DNA of 64,000 bases from Spirosoma lacussanchae (GTDB taxonomy: Bacteria > Bacteroidota > Bacteroidia > Cytophagales > Spirosomataceae): NCBI RefSeq assembly GCF_005870035.1, contig NZ_SWJG01000012.1, forward strand, positions 1 to 64,000, given 5' to 3'. Below, piece by piece: positions 52,121 through 61,346 of the stretch (position 1 is its first letter; every line of letters starts with the position of its first letter). The position numbers and the translations under genes were made by a program. The notes under the pieces are model-generated. The model worked only from the letters and a program-made list of their open reading frames with translations, had not been told where the DNA came from and did not search any database.

Positions 52121-52816
52121 TCAAGGACGGGTAGGGCGGGTTAACGCCTGTTCGCGGAGGTGTAGTTGATACTGCTGCTGGCGCGTATCGAGGATACTTT
52201 CCAGCCGCTGCAACTCCCCTTGAAACGAAGGTGATTGGTACAGCGAATCGGTACGAATCAGTAATCGTTGCAGCGGGACCGTTCTGGCAACGGCGGTTTG
52301 GGCTGTCACGTAACGATGTTGCCAATAACCGGCGGCATAGGTATCGCGCTGTTGTCGGGTTTGTAGCCAGGCAAAGACCAGCCCGCCGATGAGCAGACCA
52401 GCGACGACCATACCTCCCGTCAGGTACCGAACCAATTTGAGCAGGGCCGATCCGGGTTGTTCCACCTTGACTACTTTCGGAACCAGCTTGTCTAAATGCT
52501 GTTCAAGCGTTGGGCCAAGTGCAACAGGTATCTGCGGCAACCACTCCGTGAGCTGGCGTATCAGGTCATCCCGATGCGACTGCCCTATCTTTTCAATAGT
52601 TTCCACCAGCGCGGCAATCAAGTAGGGAGGAAGCGCATCAGTTGGTAAGACTGGTGGTGTCTCTTTTACAGATTGAGCAGGTTCTGGTTTAGCCGCCGCC
52701 GGCTTGTTGCTGCGTTGCCAATACGGATTTGAGGAATACAGCTTATTGGCTGGAGCCGCACCAGCCCGATCAGGGCCAAGCGTGTCCATGTCGGGGTGAG
52801 TAGGGGAGAGGTTCAT
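52121..52816 (-). CDS. Hypothetical membrane protein downstream of the primase
   Basis: The 231-residue protein has a disordered N-terminal 50 residues, an amphipathic region, one membrane helix (YLTGGMVVAGLLIGGLVFAW) and a C-terminal coiled coil (FQGELQRLESILDTRQQQYQ). The layout recalls mobilisation proteins of the MobB type and other membrane-tethered accessory proteins. No firm family. Confidence 0.6.
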   Translation of the reverse strand: MNLSPTHPDMDTLGPDRAGAAPANKLYSSNPYWQRSNKPAAAKPEPAQSVKETPPVLPTDALPPYLIAALVETIEKIGQSHRDDLIRQLTEWLPQIPVALGPTLEQHLDKLVPKVVKVEQPGSALLKLVRYLTGGMVVAGLLIGGLVFAWLQTRQQRDTYAAGYWQHRYVTAQTAVARTVPLQRLLIRTDSLYQSPSFQGELQRLESILDTRQQQYQLHLREQALTRPTRP

Positions 52817-52828
52817 CCGAAAAATGAG

Positions 52829-52861
52829 GTCAGGGCCGTCCGGTCGATGAACGGCCCTGAC
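52829..52861 (-). terminator. GC-rich hairpin between the primase and the 231-residue gene
   Basis: GTCAGGGCCGT (52829-52839) and ACGGCCCTGAC (52851-52861) are exact complements with an 11-base loop; a short T-run follows on the minus strand. It lies 10 bases past the primase stop and could limit expression of the next gene. Confidence 0.6.
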
Positions 52862-52870
52862 TGGTTAGCG

Positions 52871-55624
52871 TTATAATTTAGCTTTAAACGTGCGGGTGGG
52901 TTCGCTACCTACGGGTGCCATCTCCTGCCGGGCAACCTGCTCCGCTTTCAGTTCGGTGTGGTGCCTTATGCCGGGGGGAGGCCCCATCTTCAGCGGACTC
53001 GAATCGGGGAAGGGTTCGCCCTGCCGATTTTGCAAAATGTCATTGAGGTCTTTTTGCTGACGTGTAGGGCGAACTACGTGATACAACGGTTGCCCCTGCC
53101 GACCATTAATCTCATCGGTAAGCAGCGTAAGAGCTTTGACCAGCAGCCGCCCGTCGTTCGGGAAATGGATGCGGGTACGGGTTACAGCCTGCCCGCTGTC
53201 GGGGTCAACCAGCGTTTCGCGCTGAAACTCCTGTACCCGTTTCTCTTTATCATTGGGGTCGTTGTTGTAGTTGAACTGCTTCGTAAAGCGGTTCATCTCG
53301 TCGAGGAACCGGCCCAGAAAAGCCTCATTGCGTCCAGCGACACCTTCCCCTCCGATACCAGCCTGTTGAGGTTGCCGCAGTTCAAGTTCCAGCCGATTAA
53401 CGCCCGAATACAGGTCCTTCTCCAGCTTGGCATCTTTGTGGTGCTGGATGCGCTGCGCCATCTCGTCGGGCGAGATCATGGCCCGTTCCCGAGCCACCCG
53501 GAATTCGTTTCCTACCTTTCCCAGCATGTACTCCGAGTCGGCCAGTTTCTGCACCTCTTCGGGCAGGGGAATCCCATACGCCTTTGCGTAGGCAAACGCC
53601 GGAATAACCGACTGCACCATTTCGACGGACACCTTGACATAGTCGTCGGGCATAATTTCTTTAAAACGGGCCTGGTGGTTGATGGCCAGTTTGTGCCCTT
53701 CCGACAGGTTGCCATCCGGTACGTCGAACCGCTTCAGTACATCGCCAAATGTCTTTATATCTGGTTCGTAGGAAAACTTCGGTCCCAGTACGTTGGCGAG
53801 CGGATTCGGAGGCAGGTTGGGACCGGAATACGCGATTTCTGGCTTGACGCGCAGGGCCGGATCAGCAGCCGGATGTTGCAGGCCGAGGTAGTTGATCGCA
53901 AAGCGCAATCCGGCATTGTCGCCATCCTGAGCAATCACAAATTGCGCTTCGGGGTTACGATCCAGCACCTTCTGAATAAAGCCCATCTGTCGGCTCCCCG
54001 GCTGGCCACCCGTTGCCATGTAGAACCGCCGTTCGCCCTCAGCTTCGGGGTTAAGCTGCTTGAATGAGAGCGCGTCAATCGCCGACTCAGCCACCAGCAC
54101 CCGCTGGGCAGGTACTTCCCGGAAGGCAGAGCGGGCCGTTTCGAGCGGTAACTGCACCTGCTGCGGCTGCCCCTCCCGCACAAAGTTGAACGCCACCGTG
54201 TCAGCACTATGCCGGTACACCGTACCCACCGTGCCGGCAGGAAGGGCTGGTTTGTCGTGCATATCCAGGGGCAACTTCAATTCATAAAACCGATTGGAAT
54301 GCCATAGGGCTTCGCCCCGCTCACCGGAGGGGAACGACTTGAAGCGTTCGTTCCGAATATCCATCGAGACGAGGTGGCCGTCCTGGGCGTACATGGGGAA
54401 AGAGGTATTCCGATGGATCGTCCCCTTCTCACTCGTGTAGGCGATGTTGTGAATGCGCCCATCGAACTCCGGCGAGAACAGCACATTGCGGTGCAGCGAA
54501 CGGCCCTCCAAATAGCGCGTGTCCGTCAGCGGGGCGATGGCATAACGACTGTGCAGGTCTTTCTCCCGCAGTTTGGTATCGATCAGGCTCTCCTTGACGT
54601 GTTTGAGCGGGGCCGTAACGCTCTTCTGCAATACGTAGTCGGTCGAAGACATAATCCGGTCGACGGCTTTAAATACGTTGCGATAAATGCCGTTTTCAAC
54701 CCGTTCCAGAAACTTGATGACATCGCCCCGCCAGCCCCGCTGGTCGTTCATGTCCACGAACATCTTCTGTCCGTACTTGTCGCCAGTGTACACGGCCAGC
54801 CGTTCCTTGGCATTCTTCTCGCCCCGTTCGTAGATGAGCCACTCGTCGCCAGGCTTCGACTTCTTGGTATCAAGCGCAAAGCCATAGTCACGCAACACTA
54901 CCTCCAGATCCAGCTCACGCTTGATGGCATCGAAGTCACGCACCAGCTTTTCCCCACGGGGCCTGGGTGTTGGCTGCGGCTCTTGGGGGGTCTTTTCGGT
55001 CGATGCGGTGGTTGCATCTCGATTTGCTGGGGCGATTTTGGTAGCCTCCTGCGCCGTTTGCGTCGCCGACGGTAGCCTAACCGGGGTAAGGTCGATGCGG
55101 TGATCGTCGGCGTATTTTTCCAGCGTCTGAATGTTCCACGCCTTATGGTAGGCCGTGGAGTCCAGGACGTTCTGGTAGAGGTCGGGCACAGCTAATTGCC
55201 GGTATGCCACTGACCCATCTAATTTTCCCCGGTTGGTAATCAGAGCCGCCCGGTTCGTCTGCGCCCGCGTAAACAGTTCGCCAAACTGGTCCGGCCTAAA
55301 TCCGTTGATGGCAGGATACAGCCCGACCTTCTGCGGGCCGTCACCGAGCGTGAGCATCTTACGAGGCTGAGGGTTATCGGTCAGTTCGGGGTTAGTACGC
55401 GTAAGGACACGCGGGCCGTAGACCTCCTGAATGGCTTTGTTGAGTCGCTCGAAGTTGGCCTTTGTCGGCTCAATCCAGAGCTGTACGTTGCCAATGGCGC
55501 GGGCCGGGTCTATGGCGTTCATGGCGTAGTCGCCAAACGCTACATAACGTACCCCGGCTTTGTTCAGTTGGCGCAGAATGGCCAACTGCTCGCGGGTAGC
55601 GCGGTTTTGTGCTTTCTGTTTCAT
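52871..55624 (-). CDS. Plasmid primase-like protein with Toprim domain
   Basis: The 917-residue protein has an N-terminal nucleotidyltransferase-like region (VRYVAFGDYAMNAI), a linker, a DUF3991-like segment (LDLEVVLRDYGFALD, GDEWLIYERG) and a Toprim domain with VAESAIDALSF and QFVIAQDGDNAGLRFAINYL holding the acidic residues. The C-terminal part is helical. It probably primes the complementary strand in the recipient or at initiation. It is a typical leading-region gene and ends in one transcript unit with the two small upstream genes. Confidence 0.85.
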   Translation of the reverse strand: MKQKAQNRATREQLAILRQLNKAGVRYVAFGDYAMNAIDPARAIGNVQLWIEPTKANFERLNKAIQEVYGPRVLTRTNPELTDNPQPRKMLTLGDGPQKVGLYPAINGFRPDQFGELFTRAQTNRAALITNRGKLDGSVAYRQLAVPDLYQNVLDSTAYHKAWNIQTLEKYADDHRIDLTPVRLPSATQTAQEATKIAPANRDATTASTEKTPQEPQPTPRPRGEKLVRDFDAIKRELDLEVVLRDYGFALDTKKSKPGDEWLIYERGEKNAKERLAVYTGDKYGQKMFVDMNDQRGWRGDVIKFLERVENGIYRNVFKAVDRIMSSTDYVLQKSVTAPLKHVKESLIDTKLREKDLHSRYAIAPLTDTRYLEGRSLHRNVLFSPEFDGRIHNIAYTSEKGTIHRNTSFPMYAQDGHLVSMDIRNERFKSFPSGERGEALWHSNRFYELKLPLDMHDKPALPAGTVGTVYRHSADTVAFNFVREGQPQQVQLPLETARSAFREVPAQRVLVAESAIDALSFKQLNPEAEGERRFYMATGGQPGSRQMGFIQKVLDRNPEAQFVIAQDGDNAGLRFAINYLGLQHPAADPALRVKPEIAYSGPNLPPNPLANVLGPKFSYEPDIKTFGDVLKRFDVPDGNLSEGHKLAINHQARFKEIMPDDYVKVSVEMVQSVIPAFAYAKAYGIPLPEEVQKLADSEYMLGKVGNEFRVARERAMISPDEMAQRIQHHKDAKLEKDLYSGVNRLELELRQPQQAGIGGEGVAGRNEAFLGRFLDEMNRFTKQFNYNNDPNDKEKRVQEFQRETLVDPDSGQAVTRTRIHFPNDGRLLVKALTLLTDEINGRQGQPLYHVVRPTRQQKDLNDILQNRQGEPFPDSSPLKMGPPPGIRHHTELKAEQVARQEMAPVGSEPTRTFKAKL

Positions 55625-55914
55625 TGCGGGTCAGGGGCTGGGAGTTCAAAGCCACCCACTACAGGTTCCTGCACCCTGTGCAGGTCATGGGCTAACTCCG
55701 TCAGGTCATATTGCAGGTCCATGAAGGCCAGATAAAGCCGCTCCCGCTCGTCGGGGTTCAGGGCCTGCCAGAGATCGGGGTCGTTCACGGACGCATTCAG
55801 GACGGTAATCGGTGGGTCGCCGGGTTCCTCGCCATCACCAATGTATAGCGGCTGAATAGCCTGGTGAATCCGGTCTTTTCCCCACTGCTCTTCCAGGGTT
55901 ATCAGGTAGTGCAT
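55621..55914 (-). CDS. Small hypothetical protein upstream of the primase
   Basis: ATG 55914 (MHYLITLEEQWGKDRIHQAI) gives 97 residues; a longer frame overlaps the neighbouring gene. It is acidic and helical (RERLYLAFMDLQYDLTELAH) with a Pro-rich end. Its stop overlaps the primase ATG by 4 bases, so it is coupled to it. Confidence 0.6.
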   Translation of the reverse strand: MHYLITLEEQWGKDRIHQAIQPLYIGDGEEPGDPPITVLNASVNDPDLWQALNPDERERLYLAFMDLQYDLTELAHDLHRVQEPVVGGFELPAPDPQ

Positions 55915-55918
55915 GGCA

Positions 55919-56257
55919 TCAAAGCGTGGGTTTGGCAACGGGCATGAAGTCATCGGCCAGGGATTGCTGCGCCCGGCTAACCTGCGGTTGGAGGGGTGAG
56001 ACAGGCGGAGCAAGCAGGCTGAGCGATAGAGTAGGAGAGGGGTCTCCCGGCTTGAGGTGTGACTCGACGAGAACGGGGCCGAGTGCATGCACGACCTGCT
56101 GATGAATGTCTGTCAGCACCGGTTGCCAGATATACATCTGACCAGTGCCCGAAGTCGGCTGCTCCTGACAGGCATCGAACGATGGAGCGAAGAGTTGTAC
56201 CAATCGACTGGCCTGCTCGTGCGCTAACGGCATAATACCCTCATTGCTTTTTTTCAT
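55919..56257 (-). CDS. Hypothetical protein, first of the primase operon
   Basis: The 112-residue protein (MKKSNEGIMPLAHEQASRLV) lacks membrane segments and has a low-complexity Ser/Pro/Leu stretch (PSPTLSLSLLAPPVSPLQPQ). It ends 4 bases before the next ATG. It is divergent from the peptidase gene across an AT-rich 93-base promoter region. Function unknown. Confidence 0.55.
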   Translation of the reverse strand: MKKSNEGIMPLAHEQASRLVQLFAPSFDACQEQPTSGTGQMYIWQPVLTDIHQQVVHALGPVLVESHLKPGDPSPTLSLSLLAPPVSPLQPQVSRAQQSLADDFMPVAKPTL

Positions 56258-56350
56258 TGCTTTTATTTAATTTTTTATCTAAATTACTTTAATTAATTAA
56301 ATATTTGATGTTATCCAACTGTATTTTTGTCGCAAACAGCACAGTGGAGT

Positions 56351-57037
56351 ATGACAAAACGGTATTTAAAAAGCCTTTCGGGCGGGTTGATCTGGCTGAC
56401 AATGAGTGGTGTAGCCCCGCCAAAGGCAATGAATCAGAGTAATGTTGAATGTGGGAGATTGGCACAGGTCGAAACAGGGGGTGATCACGGAACCTCAGTT
56501 CAACAGTGGGTACATGAAGCCAGCCCGGAAGCGGTAGAGTCGGCCTTCAACCGGCTGTTTCTGCTCTCTCCCGACGAAGCCCAGCGTATTCCCTGCCTGC
56601 CCCCCTTAGGCGACTGGTCGGGCAATCATATTTCATCGGCTTTTGGAATGCGGAAACACCCGACGCTTCGAAGCGTTCGTCACCACGACGGTATCGACCT
56701 GGCCGGGCCGCACCAGTACGTTCGGTCGGCGGCAGCCGGGCGCGTCGTGGCCACTGGCCGCAGCACCAGCCTGGGGCAGTACGTCCGTATTGATCACGGC
56801 AATTCGTATCAGACCGTGTATGGGCATCTGGCCCTGACGACGGTGAAGCCGGGGCAATGGATTAGGCTCGGCGAACGGCTCGGCATTACGGGCCGTTCGG
56901 GCCGGGCTACGGGTGTGCATCTGCATTACAGTGTCCTGAAACAGGGCGTGGCCGTCAACCCGGCCCCCTACCTCACTCTGGCCATTCGCTTCGTGGCATA
57001 CTATCGGCAACAGAATCAATCAACCCTAATTCCTTAG
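56351..57037 (+). CDS. M23-family peptidase (LytM domain)
   Basis: ATG 56351, preceded by GGAG, gives 228 residues; the TTG at 56327 lies in a likely promoter box (TATTTTTG). After a hydrophobic N-terminal segment (SLSGGLIWLTMSGVA) comes the M23 domain: HHDGIDLAGP with the zinc H and D, a GHL turn, and VHLHYSVL with H-x-H. It likely opens peptidoglycan for the transfer apparatus, a role taken by VirB1 elsewhere. It is 6 bases upstream of the coupling protein. Confidence 0.85.
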   Translation: MTKRYLKSLSGGLIWLTMSGVAPPKAMNQSNVECGRLAQVETGGDHGTSVQQWVHEASPEAVESAFNRLFLLSPDEAQRIPCLPPLGDWSGNHISSAFGMRKHPTLRSVRHHDGIDLAGPHQYVRSAAAGRVVATGRSTSLGQYVRIDHGNSYQTVYGHLALTTVKPGQWIRLGERLGITGRSGRATGVHLHYSVLKQGVAVNPAPYLTLAIRFVAYYRQQNQSTLIP

Positions 57038-57043
57038 TGCATT

Positions 57044-59221
57044 ATGCCTGAAATGACCAACAAAGAGCGGGAGGGACATACCCAGACCGTCGAACTCTTC
57101 ATCATTGCCGCCATCGGTCTGCTTTTGCTACATAGCCTATGGTACTGCCACGAACTTATCTATTCGGATAGCTGGATAGTAGAATATTTGTATAGTACCC
57201 TATCCAACCTGAACAGCCGATTGGGCTTGTTTAGTAATCCGTTTATCAGCAAAGCACTGGTGCTGCTGCTCTTATTTCTGTACGCCATTGGCTCGAAGGG
57301 GAAGATTGACCCGTCTATCGGGCGCAACCAGGTACTGCATTACGGAGCGGTGGGGCTGCTGCTGTTTATTGGCTCTGTGCCGTTGCTGTACGCCAAAACG
57401 TGGGTAGCACCGGTGGCCATCGACATCCTCTACGCCGGGCTGACACTGGCCGGCACCATGCAGTTGATAAAAGGCGGGCAGTATCTTTCGCGTATCCTCT
57501 TCACCCGCAGTTCGAACGACATTTTCAACGACACCAACGAGGAATTCCCACAGAACGAGACGTTGGTGCAGAACGAGTTTTCGATTCACTTTCAAACGCT
57601 ATATGCCTACCGGGGCGCGTGGCGCAGGGGGCTGATCAACGTCGTCAACCCGTTCCGGTCGGTGATCGTGCTGGGGTTGCAGGGGTCGGGCAAGACGTTT
57701 GCGGTGCTGATTCAGGCACTCTGGCAAAGTTTGTACAAGGGGTACGTCACCTACGTGTACGATTTCAAGTTTCCCGACCTGACGCTGGAGGCTTACAACG
57801 CCTACCGCAAAACCATTGCCGAGAATACCTACGCCTGGACACCCGCCGACCAATTGGCCGACCGCAAACGCCGAAACGATCCGCTCATTCCGAAGTTTTA
57901 CGTCCTGAACTTCGACGACATCGAGTACTCGCACCGCTGTAATCCCATCGATGCCGACGGTATGACCGATGTGATGGATGCCTACGAAGCGGCTCAGACA
58001 GTGATGCTCAATCTGAACCGGACGTGGGCGCAGAAGCAGGGGGAGTTCTTCCCAGAATCGGCCATCAATTTCCTGACTTCGGTACTCTGGTATTTGCGGA
58101 CGGTCAGCCTGAAATACCGCGTCCTCCACGCTACCGAGCAGGCGAAGCCCGCCGATCAGCAACGCCCGGACATACTGGCCACCTACGCTCGGCTGGCGAG
58201 TTGCTGCACCTTTCCCCACACACTGGAATTCATCAACCGTCGCTACGATGAAACCTTCGCCCTGATGGAACGCTACCCGGAAGTAGAAATATACGTCCGG
58301 CCCTTCATTGATGCCCGCGACGGGGGCGCGATGGAGCAGTTGGAAGGGCAGATTTCGTCGGTGCGGATTCCGATGGCCCGGCTCTCCTCACCAACGCTGT
58401 ATTGGGTCATGACGGGTTCAGACTTTACACTCGACATCAACAACCCCGCAGACCCCAAAATTTTGTGTACGGGCAACAACCCCGAACGTACCGCCATATA
58501 CGGCACTGCGTTTTCGCTCTACACGGCCCGGCTCATGAAGCTGGTCAACCGGAAAGGGCGGCTCAAGTCGGCTCTGTTCTGGGATGAATTGCCGACCATG
58601 TTCCTCAAAGGGCTGGACATGCTCATCGCCACAGCCCGCTCGAATAAGGTAGCCACCTGGCTGGGCATCCAAGACTTTGAGCAGTTGACCCGTGACTACG
58701 GCGAGAAGGAAGCTAAGGTGATCATGAACCTCGGTGCCAATGTGTTTTCGGGTACGGTCGTGTACGAAACGGCGGAGAAGCTGTCGCGTCGGTTTGGTAA
58801 GACAAACCAAACCAAAGAGTCCATCACGTACTCGAAGCACGATACCACCATCAACGTATCGCAGCAGTTGATAGAGATGATTCCGGCGGCCAAAATTTCG
58901 CGGCTGAAGCAGGGTGAGTTTGTAGGGCAGTTCGTGGACAATTTCGGTGAGGAGTTCGACCTGAAAACGTTCAGGGCGTTCATCGGCGTAGAAACCGACC
59001 AAATGAAGAAACCTCACCAGCTACCGCCCATGCTCGACTTGGACGGTATTATCCGCGAGGTGTACAGGACCGACCCCATCGACCTAACTCCCGCCGACCG
59101 ACAGGCATTCAAAGCCCGCTTACTTCAGGACAACTACCACCGGGTGAAAGAAGACATTCAGCTACTGGTAGATTGCGAGGTAACGGAGTTCGGAATTGTG
59201 TTCAAGGAGCGGAAGGGTTGA
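57044..59221 (+). CDS. Type IV coupling protein (VirD4/TraG-like ATPase)
   Basis: The 725-residue protein has membrane helices in its first 160 residues (TVELFIIAAIGLLLLHSLWY, ALVLLLLFLYAIG, VGLLLFIGSVPLLYA), Walker A GLQGSGKT (211-218), Walker B-like SALFWDELPTMF and LGIQDFEQL. It links relaxosome to channel and pumps DNA. N-terminal features fit the YWFCY-type coupling proteins of Bacteroidota. A strong terminator follows. Confidence 0.9.
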   Translation: MPEMTNKEREGHTQTVELFIIAAIGLLLLHSLWYCHELIYSDSWIVEYLYSTLSNLNSRLGLFSNPFISKALVLLLLFLYAIGSKGKIDPSIGRNQVLHYGAVGLLLFIGSVPLLYAKTWVAPVAIDILYAGLTLAGTMQLIKGGQYLSRILFTRSSNDIFNDTNEEFPQNETLVQNEFSIHFQTLYAYRGAWRRGLINVVNPFRSVIVLGLQGSGKTFAVLIQALWQSLYKGYVTYVYDFKFPDLTLEAYNAYRKTIAENTYAWTPADQLADRKRRNDPLIPKFYVLNFDDIEYSHRCNPIDADGMTDVMDAYEAAQTVMLNLNRTWAQKQGEFFPESAINFLTSVLWYLRTVSLKYRVLHATEQAKPADQQRPDILATYARLASCCTFPHTLEFINRRYDETFALMERYPEVEIYVRPFIDARDGGAMEQLEGQISSVRIPMARLSSPTLYWVMTGSDFTLDINNPADPKILCTGNNPERTAIYGTAFSLYTARLMKLVNRKGRLKSALFWDELPTMFLKGLDMLIATARSNKVATWLGIQDFEQLTRDYGEKEAKVIMNLGANVFSGTVVYETAEKLSRRFGKTNQTKESITYSKHDTTINVSQQLIEMIPAAKISRLKQGEFVGQFVDNFGEEFDLKTFRAFIGVETDQMKKPHQLPPMLDLDGIIREVYRTDPIDLTPADRQAFKARLLQDNYHRVKEDIQLLVDCEVTEFGIVFKERKG

Positions 59222-59294
59222 GAAATTCGTTGAGTGAAAGCTATATAGAAAAGTAGTTGGTTATTTGAATAGTTACCTACCCCTTTGTTCTCTC

Positions 59295-59326
59295 CTGACT
59301 GCCCTTAAAGGCAGTCAGTTTTTTTT
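59295..59326 (+). terminator. Rho-independent terminator after the coupling protein gene
   Basis: CTGACTGCC (59295-59303) pairs exactly with GGCAGTCAG (59310-59318), followed by eight T (59319-59326). It reaches the stop of the convergent DUF932 gene. Confidence 0.85.
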
Positions 59327-60335
59327 ACAGCACGTAATGGGCGGTTATGGCGTGAAATGCCTTCTCGTCGAGGTCGTAGCGGGCCGGTAGGGTCAGACCC
59401 GAATTACCGTTAAACAGGGCGTGGTTTACGCCGTTGTACAACAACCAGGCGTTGGGGCCGCTACCCAAAATACATTCCTCGGTAGCCATGCGTTCCATAG
59501 CCGCATCAACCAGTTTTTGCGAAACGCCCACGTTACGAACCAGTTTGGCGGCTTCCTGCCGGTCGGTTACGGCCCGGTCCTGCATGATCGTAAATACGTC
59601 GTGCGTGGGGCTGGGGCAGTCCTGCGCGTAGCGCAGAAAGTCGCGCAGAAAATTGACCAGAAACGCCCGGAACTGATTGAGATTGATGCCCCGGTGCGTA
59701 AACATATGCTGGTAGGCCCGCAACGTCTCGGCACTCTCATACACCCATTCCAAACCCTTGACTTTGGCTTTCTCCGGTGTCTGGCCCGTCACGAGCCAAT
59801 CAAGATACTGGTCAAGGCTTACGAACTCATCGGCCCATCCCATCATGCCGTTAGAACAGATTTGGCGGAAGAACGCCACCCGTACTTTTTGCTCCCGTAC
59901 CCGCTTCATCTCCGTTCCCTGAATGGTAAACTGAGACTTACCTGTGTACGAATTGGTAAACGTGAGTTGCCGTTGAATCACGTCGTTAGGGCCTACGGTC
60001 GTTTCGTCGGGCAAAATGACATTGATGGCATACTCGCCGTTTCGGCTGTAGCGAATATGTACGGGCTGCTCGATGCCTGTTACCTCCGTAACGGCATCGC
60101 GGATAACCGAATTGGGGATGAGCGAATAGCGGGGCGACTGAGCCGCAAAAATCTGGCGTTCCTCGCTGGGCATATTGCCCACGATAAAATGCTGGCGGTC
60201 GGTCGGTATCATCCGGTAAGGGTTGGGCAAAATGTCGCGGGCGGGGACTGACTTAACGGGGAAGCAAATTGTGTCCCATGAATCGGTAGTAAGCAGTTGG
60301 TTGTTTACGTTGGCTTTGCGCATGGCAATCAGCAA
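59325..60335 (-). CDS. DUF932 protein
   Basis: The 336-residue protein shows the DUF932 hallmark CSNGMMGW and the preceding RQLTFTNSYTGKSQFTIQGT segment. DUF932 proteins occur on phages and plasmids; their role is not settled, and some are linked to protection of incoming DNA. It is monocistronic, with a terminator-like hairpin shared with the coupling protein at its 3' end and a two-box module upstream. Confidence 0.8.
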   Translation of the reverse strand: MLIAMRKANVNNQLLTTDSWDTICFPVKSVPARDILPNPYRMIPTDRQHFIVGNMPSEERQIFAAQSPRYSLIPNSVIRDAVTEVTGIEQPVHIRYSRNGEYAINVILPDETTVGPNDVIQRQLTFTNSYTGKSQFTIQGTEMKRVREQKVRVAFFRQICSNGMMGWADEFVSLDQYLDWLVTGQTPEKAKVKGLEWVYESAETLRAYQHMFTHRGINLNQFRAFLVNFLRDFLRYAQDCPSPTHDVFTIMQDRAVTDRQEAAKLVRNVGVSQKLVDAAMERMATEECILGSGPNAWLLYNGVNHALFNGNSGLTLPARYDLDEKAFHAITAHYVL

Positions 60336-60484
60336 GTTTTAAGATTTTTTCGGCCTGTCTTTCAGACCGTTTGCTGATATAAAAATAGCCAATTCAATAT
60401 AACATAACTAATTCATAATCAACAATATAAACCTTTATAAACCCGCTTGCTTACCGTATTTTCTAACTACCCCTTGATCCACAA
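60336..60484 (-). promoter_or_regulatory. Upstream two-box module of the DUF932 gene
   Basis: AACCCGCTTGCTT (60440-60452) and CCCCTTGAT (60470-60478), plus-strand reading, lie upstream of the start at 60335. Next to box B, CTTTATAA matches the equivalent place in the methylase-helicase module. The remaining 100 bases are AT-rich. Confidence 0.6.
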
Positions 60485-60506
60485 AGGGCCTTTGATGGCC
60501 CTTCAC

Positions 60507-60824
60507 TCAGGCATAAACGCGGGTCAATGACAACCGTAAGCCCGTCATTCGTTCAATCGTGGCGTGCAACTGACCTGCTTCTACCTGCTCAATGACTATT
60601 TCAGAGATAGTGGTTTTGGTCTCGGTTAGAAAGCACAGTTCGTACAGGTCAGCAGCGACATCATAGCGCACGGTAACGCTTTTGATCCGCGAGTTGGCAA
60701 TCTGCCAGCGTAGCGAGTGGGCTTTGTTGTCAACGCGAAAAGCTTTGGCCCCCATCATAAAAAAAGCCGTGCGGCCAATCTGGTCGTAAAGGGTTTGTAC
60801 GTAGGAGTTCATGGTTACTGCCAT
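60507..60824 (-). CDS. Hypothetical leading-region protein
   Basis: The 105-residue protein (MAVTMNSYVQTLYDQIGRTA) is alpha/beta with VTVRYDVAADLYELCFLTET and ATIERMTGLRLSLTRV. A later ATG (residue 5) is possible. It follows the 99-residue gene by 12 bases on the same strand; a GGGCC-type hairpin past its stop (60484-60500) may terminate it. Function unknown. Confidence 0.6.
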   Translation of the reverse strand: MAVTMNSYVQTLYDQIGRTAFFMMGAKAFRVDNKAHSLRWQIANSRIKSVTVRYDVAADLYELCFLTETKTTISEIVIEQVEAGQLHATIERMTGLRLSLTRVYA

Positions 60825-60836
60825 TGTATAGGGGAG

Positions 60837-61136
60837 TTATTGATTACACATTGTCTGAAGACTACGGGTATGAGTACGCTGGCTCATCCGCTGGGACTGA
60901 TAAAGCTGAAACAGGGTAACTTCAAGGGCTTTTCCCATCAGCCAATGGGCAACTTCCGGCGAACACATGAAGGCCGGGTTTTCTAAATCAACCTCGGCGA
61001 CGCTATGCCAGATAGGAAAGTCTTCGGGCGGGTTGCTGAATACAAATCCCTGCTCACGGGCTGTTGCGATGAGGTCGCGGTTGATGCGGCTGTCAATGGC
61101 TAACCGAATACGGGCAGGGCTACAAAAACAAGTCAT
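60837..61136 (-). CDS. Hypothetical leading-region protein
   Basis: The 99-residue protein (MTCFCSPARIRLAIDSRINR) has an N-terminal CFC motif and a helical C-terminal half (SPEVAHWLMGKALEVTLFQL). It is the first gene after a two-box module and probably co-transcribed with the 105-residue gene. Function unknown. Confidence 0.6.
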   Translation of the reverse strand: MTCFCSPARIRLAIDSRINRDLIATAREQGFVFSNPPEDFPIWHSVAEVDLENPAFMCSPEVAHWLMGKALEVTLFQLYQSQRMSQRTHTRSLQTMCNQ

Positions 61137-61293
61137 AAGGGCCGTAAAAGCAGCGGGGTTAGTATGTCGTTCGCTGATTCACTATTTAAATTTACGGCTT
61201 GCTCAATTTATATAAAACACTGATTTTCTGTTAGTTGAACTTTATACTCCCTCCTTGATTTATCGTTTTACCTTCGCTAATTCCCCTTTGATT
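61137..61293 (-). promoter_or_regulatory. Upstream two-box module of the 99-residue gene
   Basis: CTCCCTCCTTGATT (61247-61260), a diverged box B, and CCCCTTTGATT (61283-61293), box A, lie upstream of the start at 61136. TTTATA adjoins box B as in the other modules. Confidence 0.55.
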
Positions 61294-61309
61294 GTACCTC
61301 AATTGGCAT

Positions 61310-61333
61310 AAAAAAACCCGCTCCGGGCGGGTT
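61310..61333 (-). terminator. Rho-independent terminator after the XRE-like gene
   Basis: AACCCGC (61315-61321) pairs with GCGGGTT (61327-61333); on the minus strand the stem runs into seven T. It is 14 bases past the stop at 61347. Confidence 0.75.
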
Positions 61334-61346
61334 GTCAGCAGAACGT

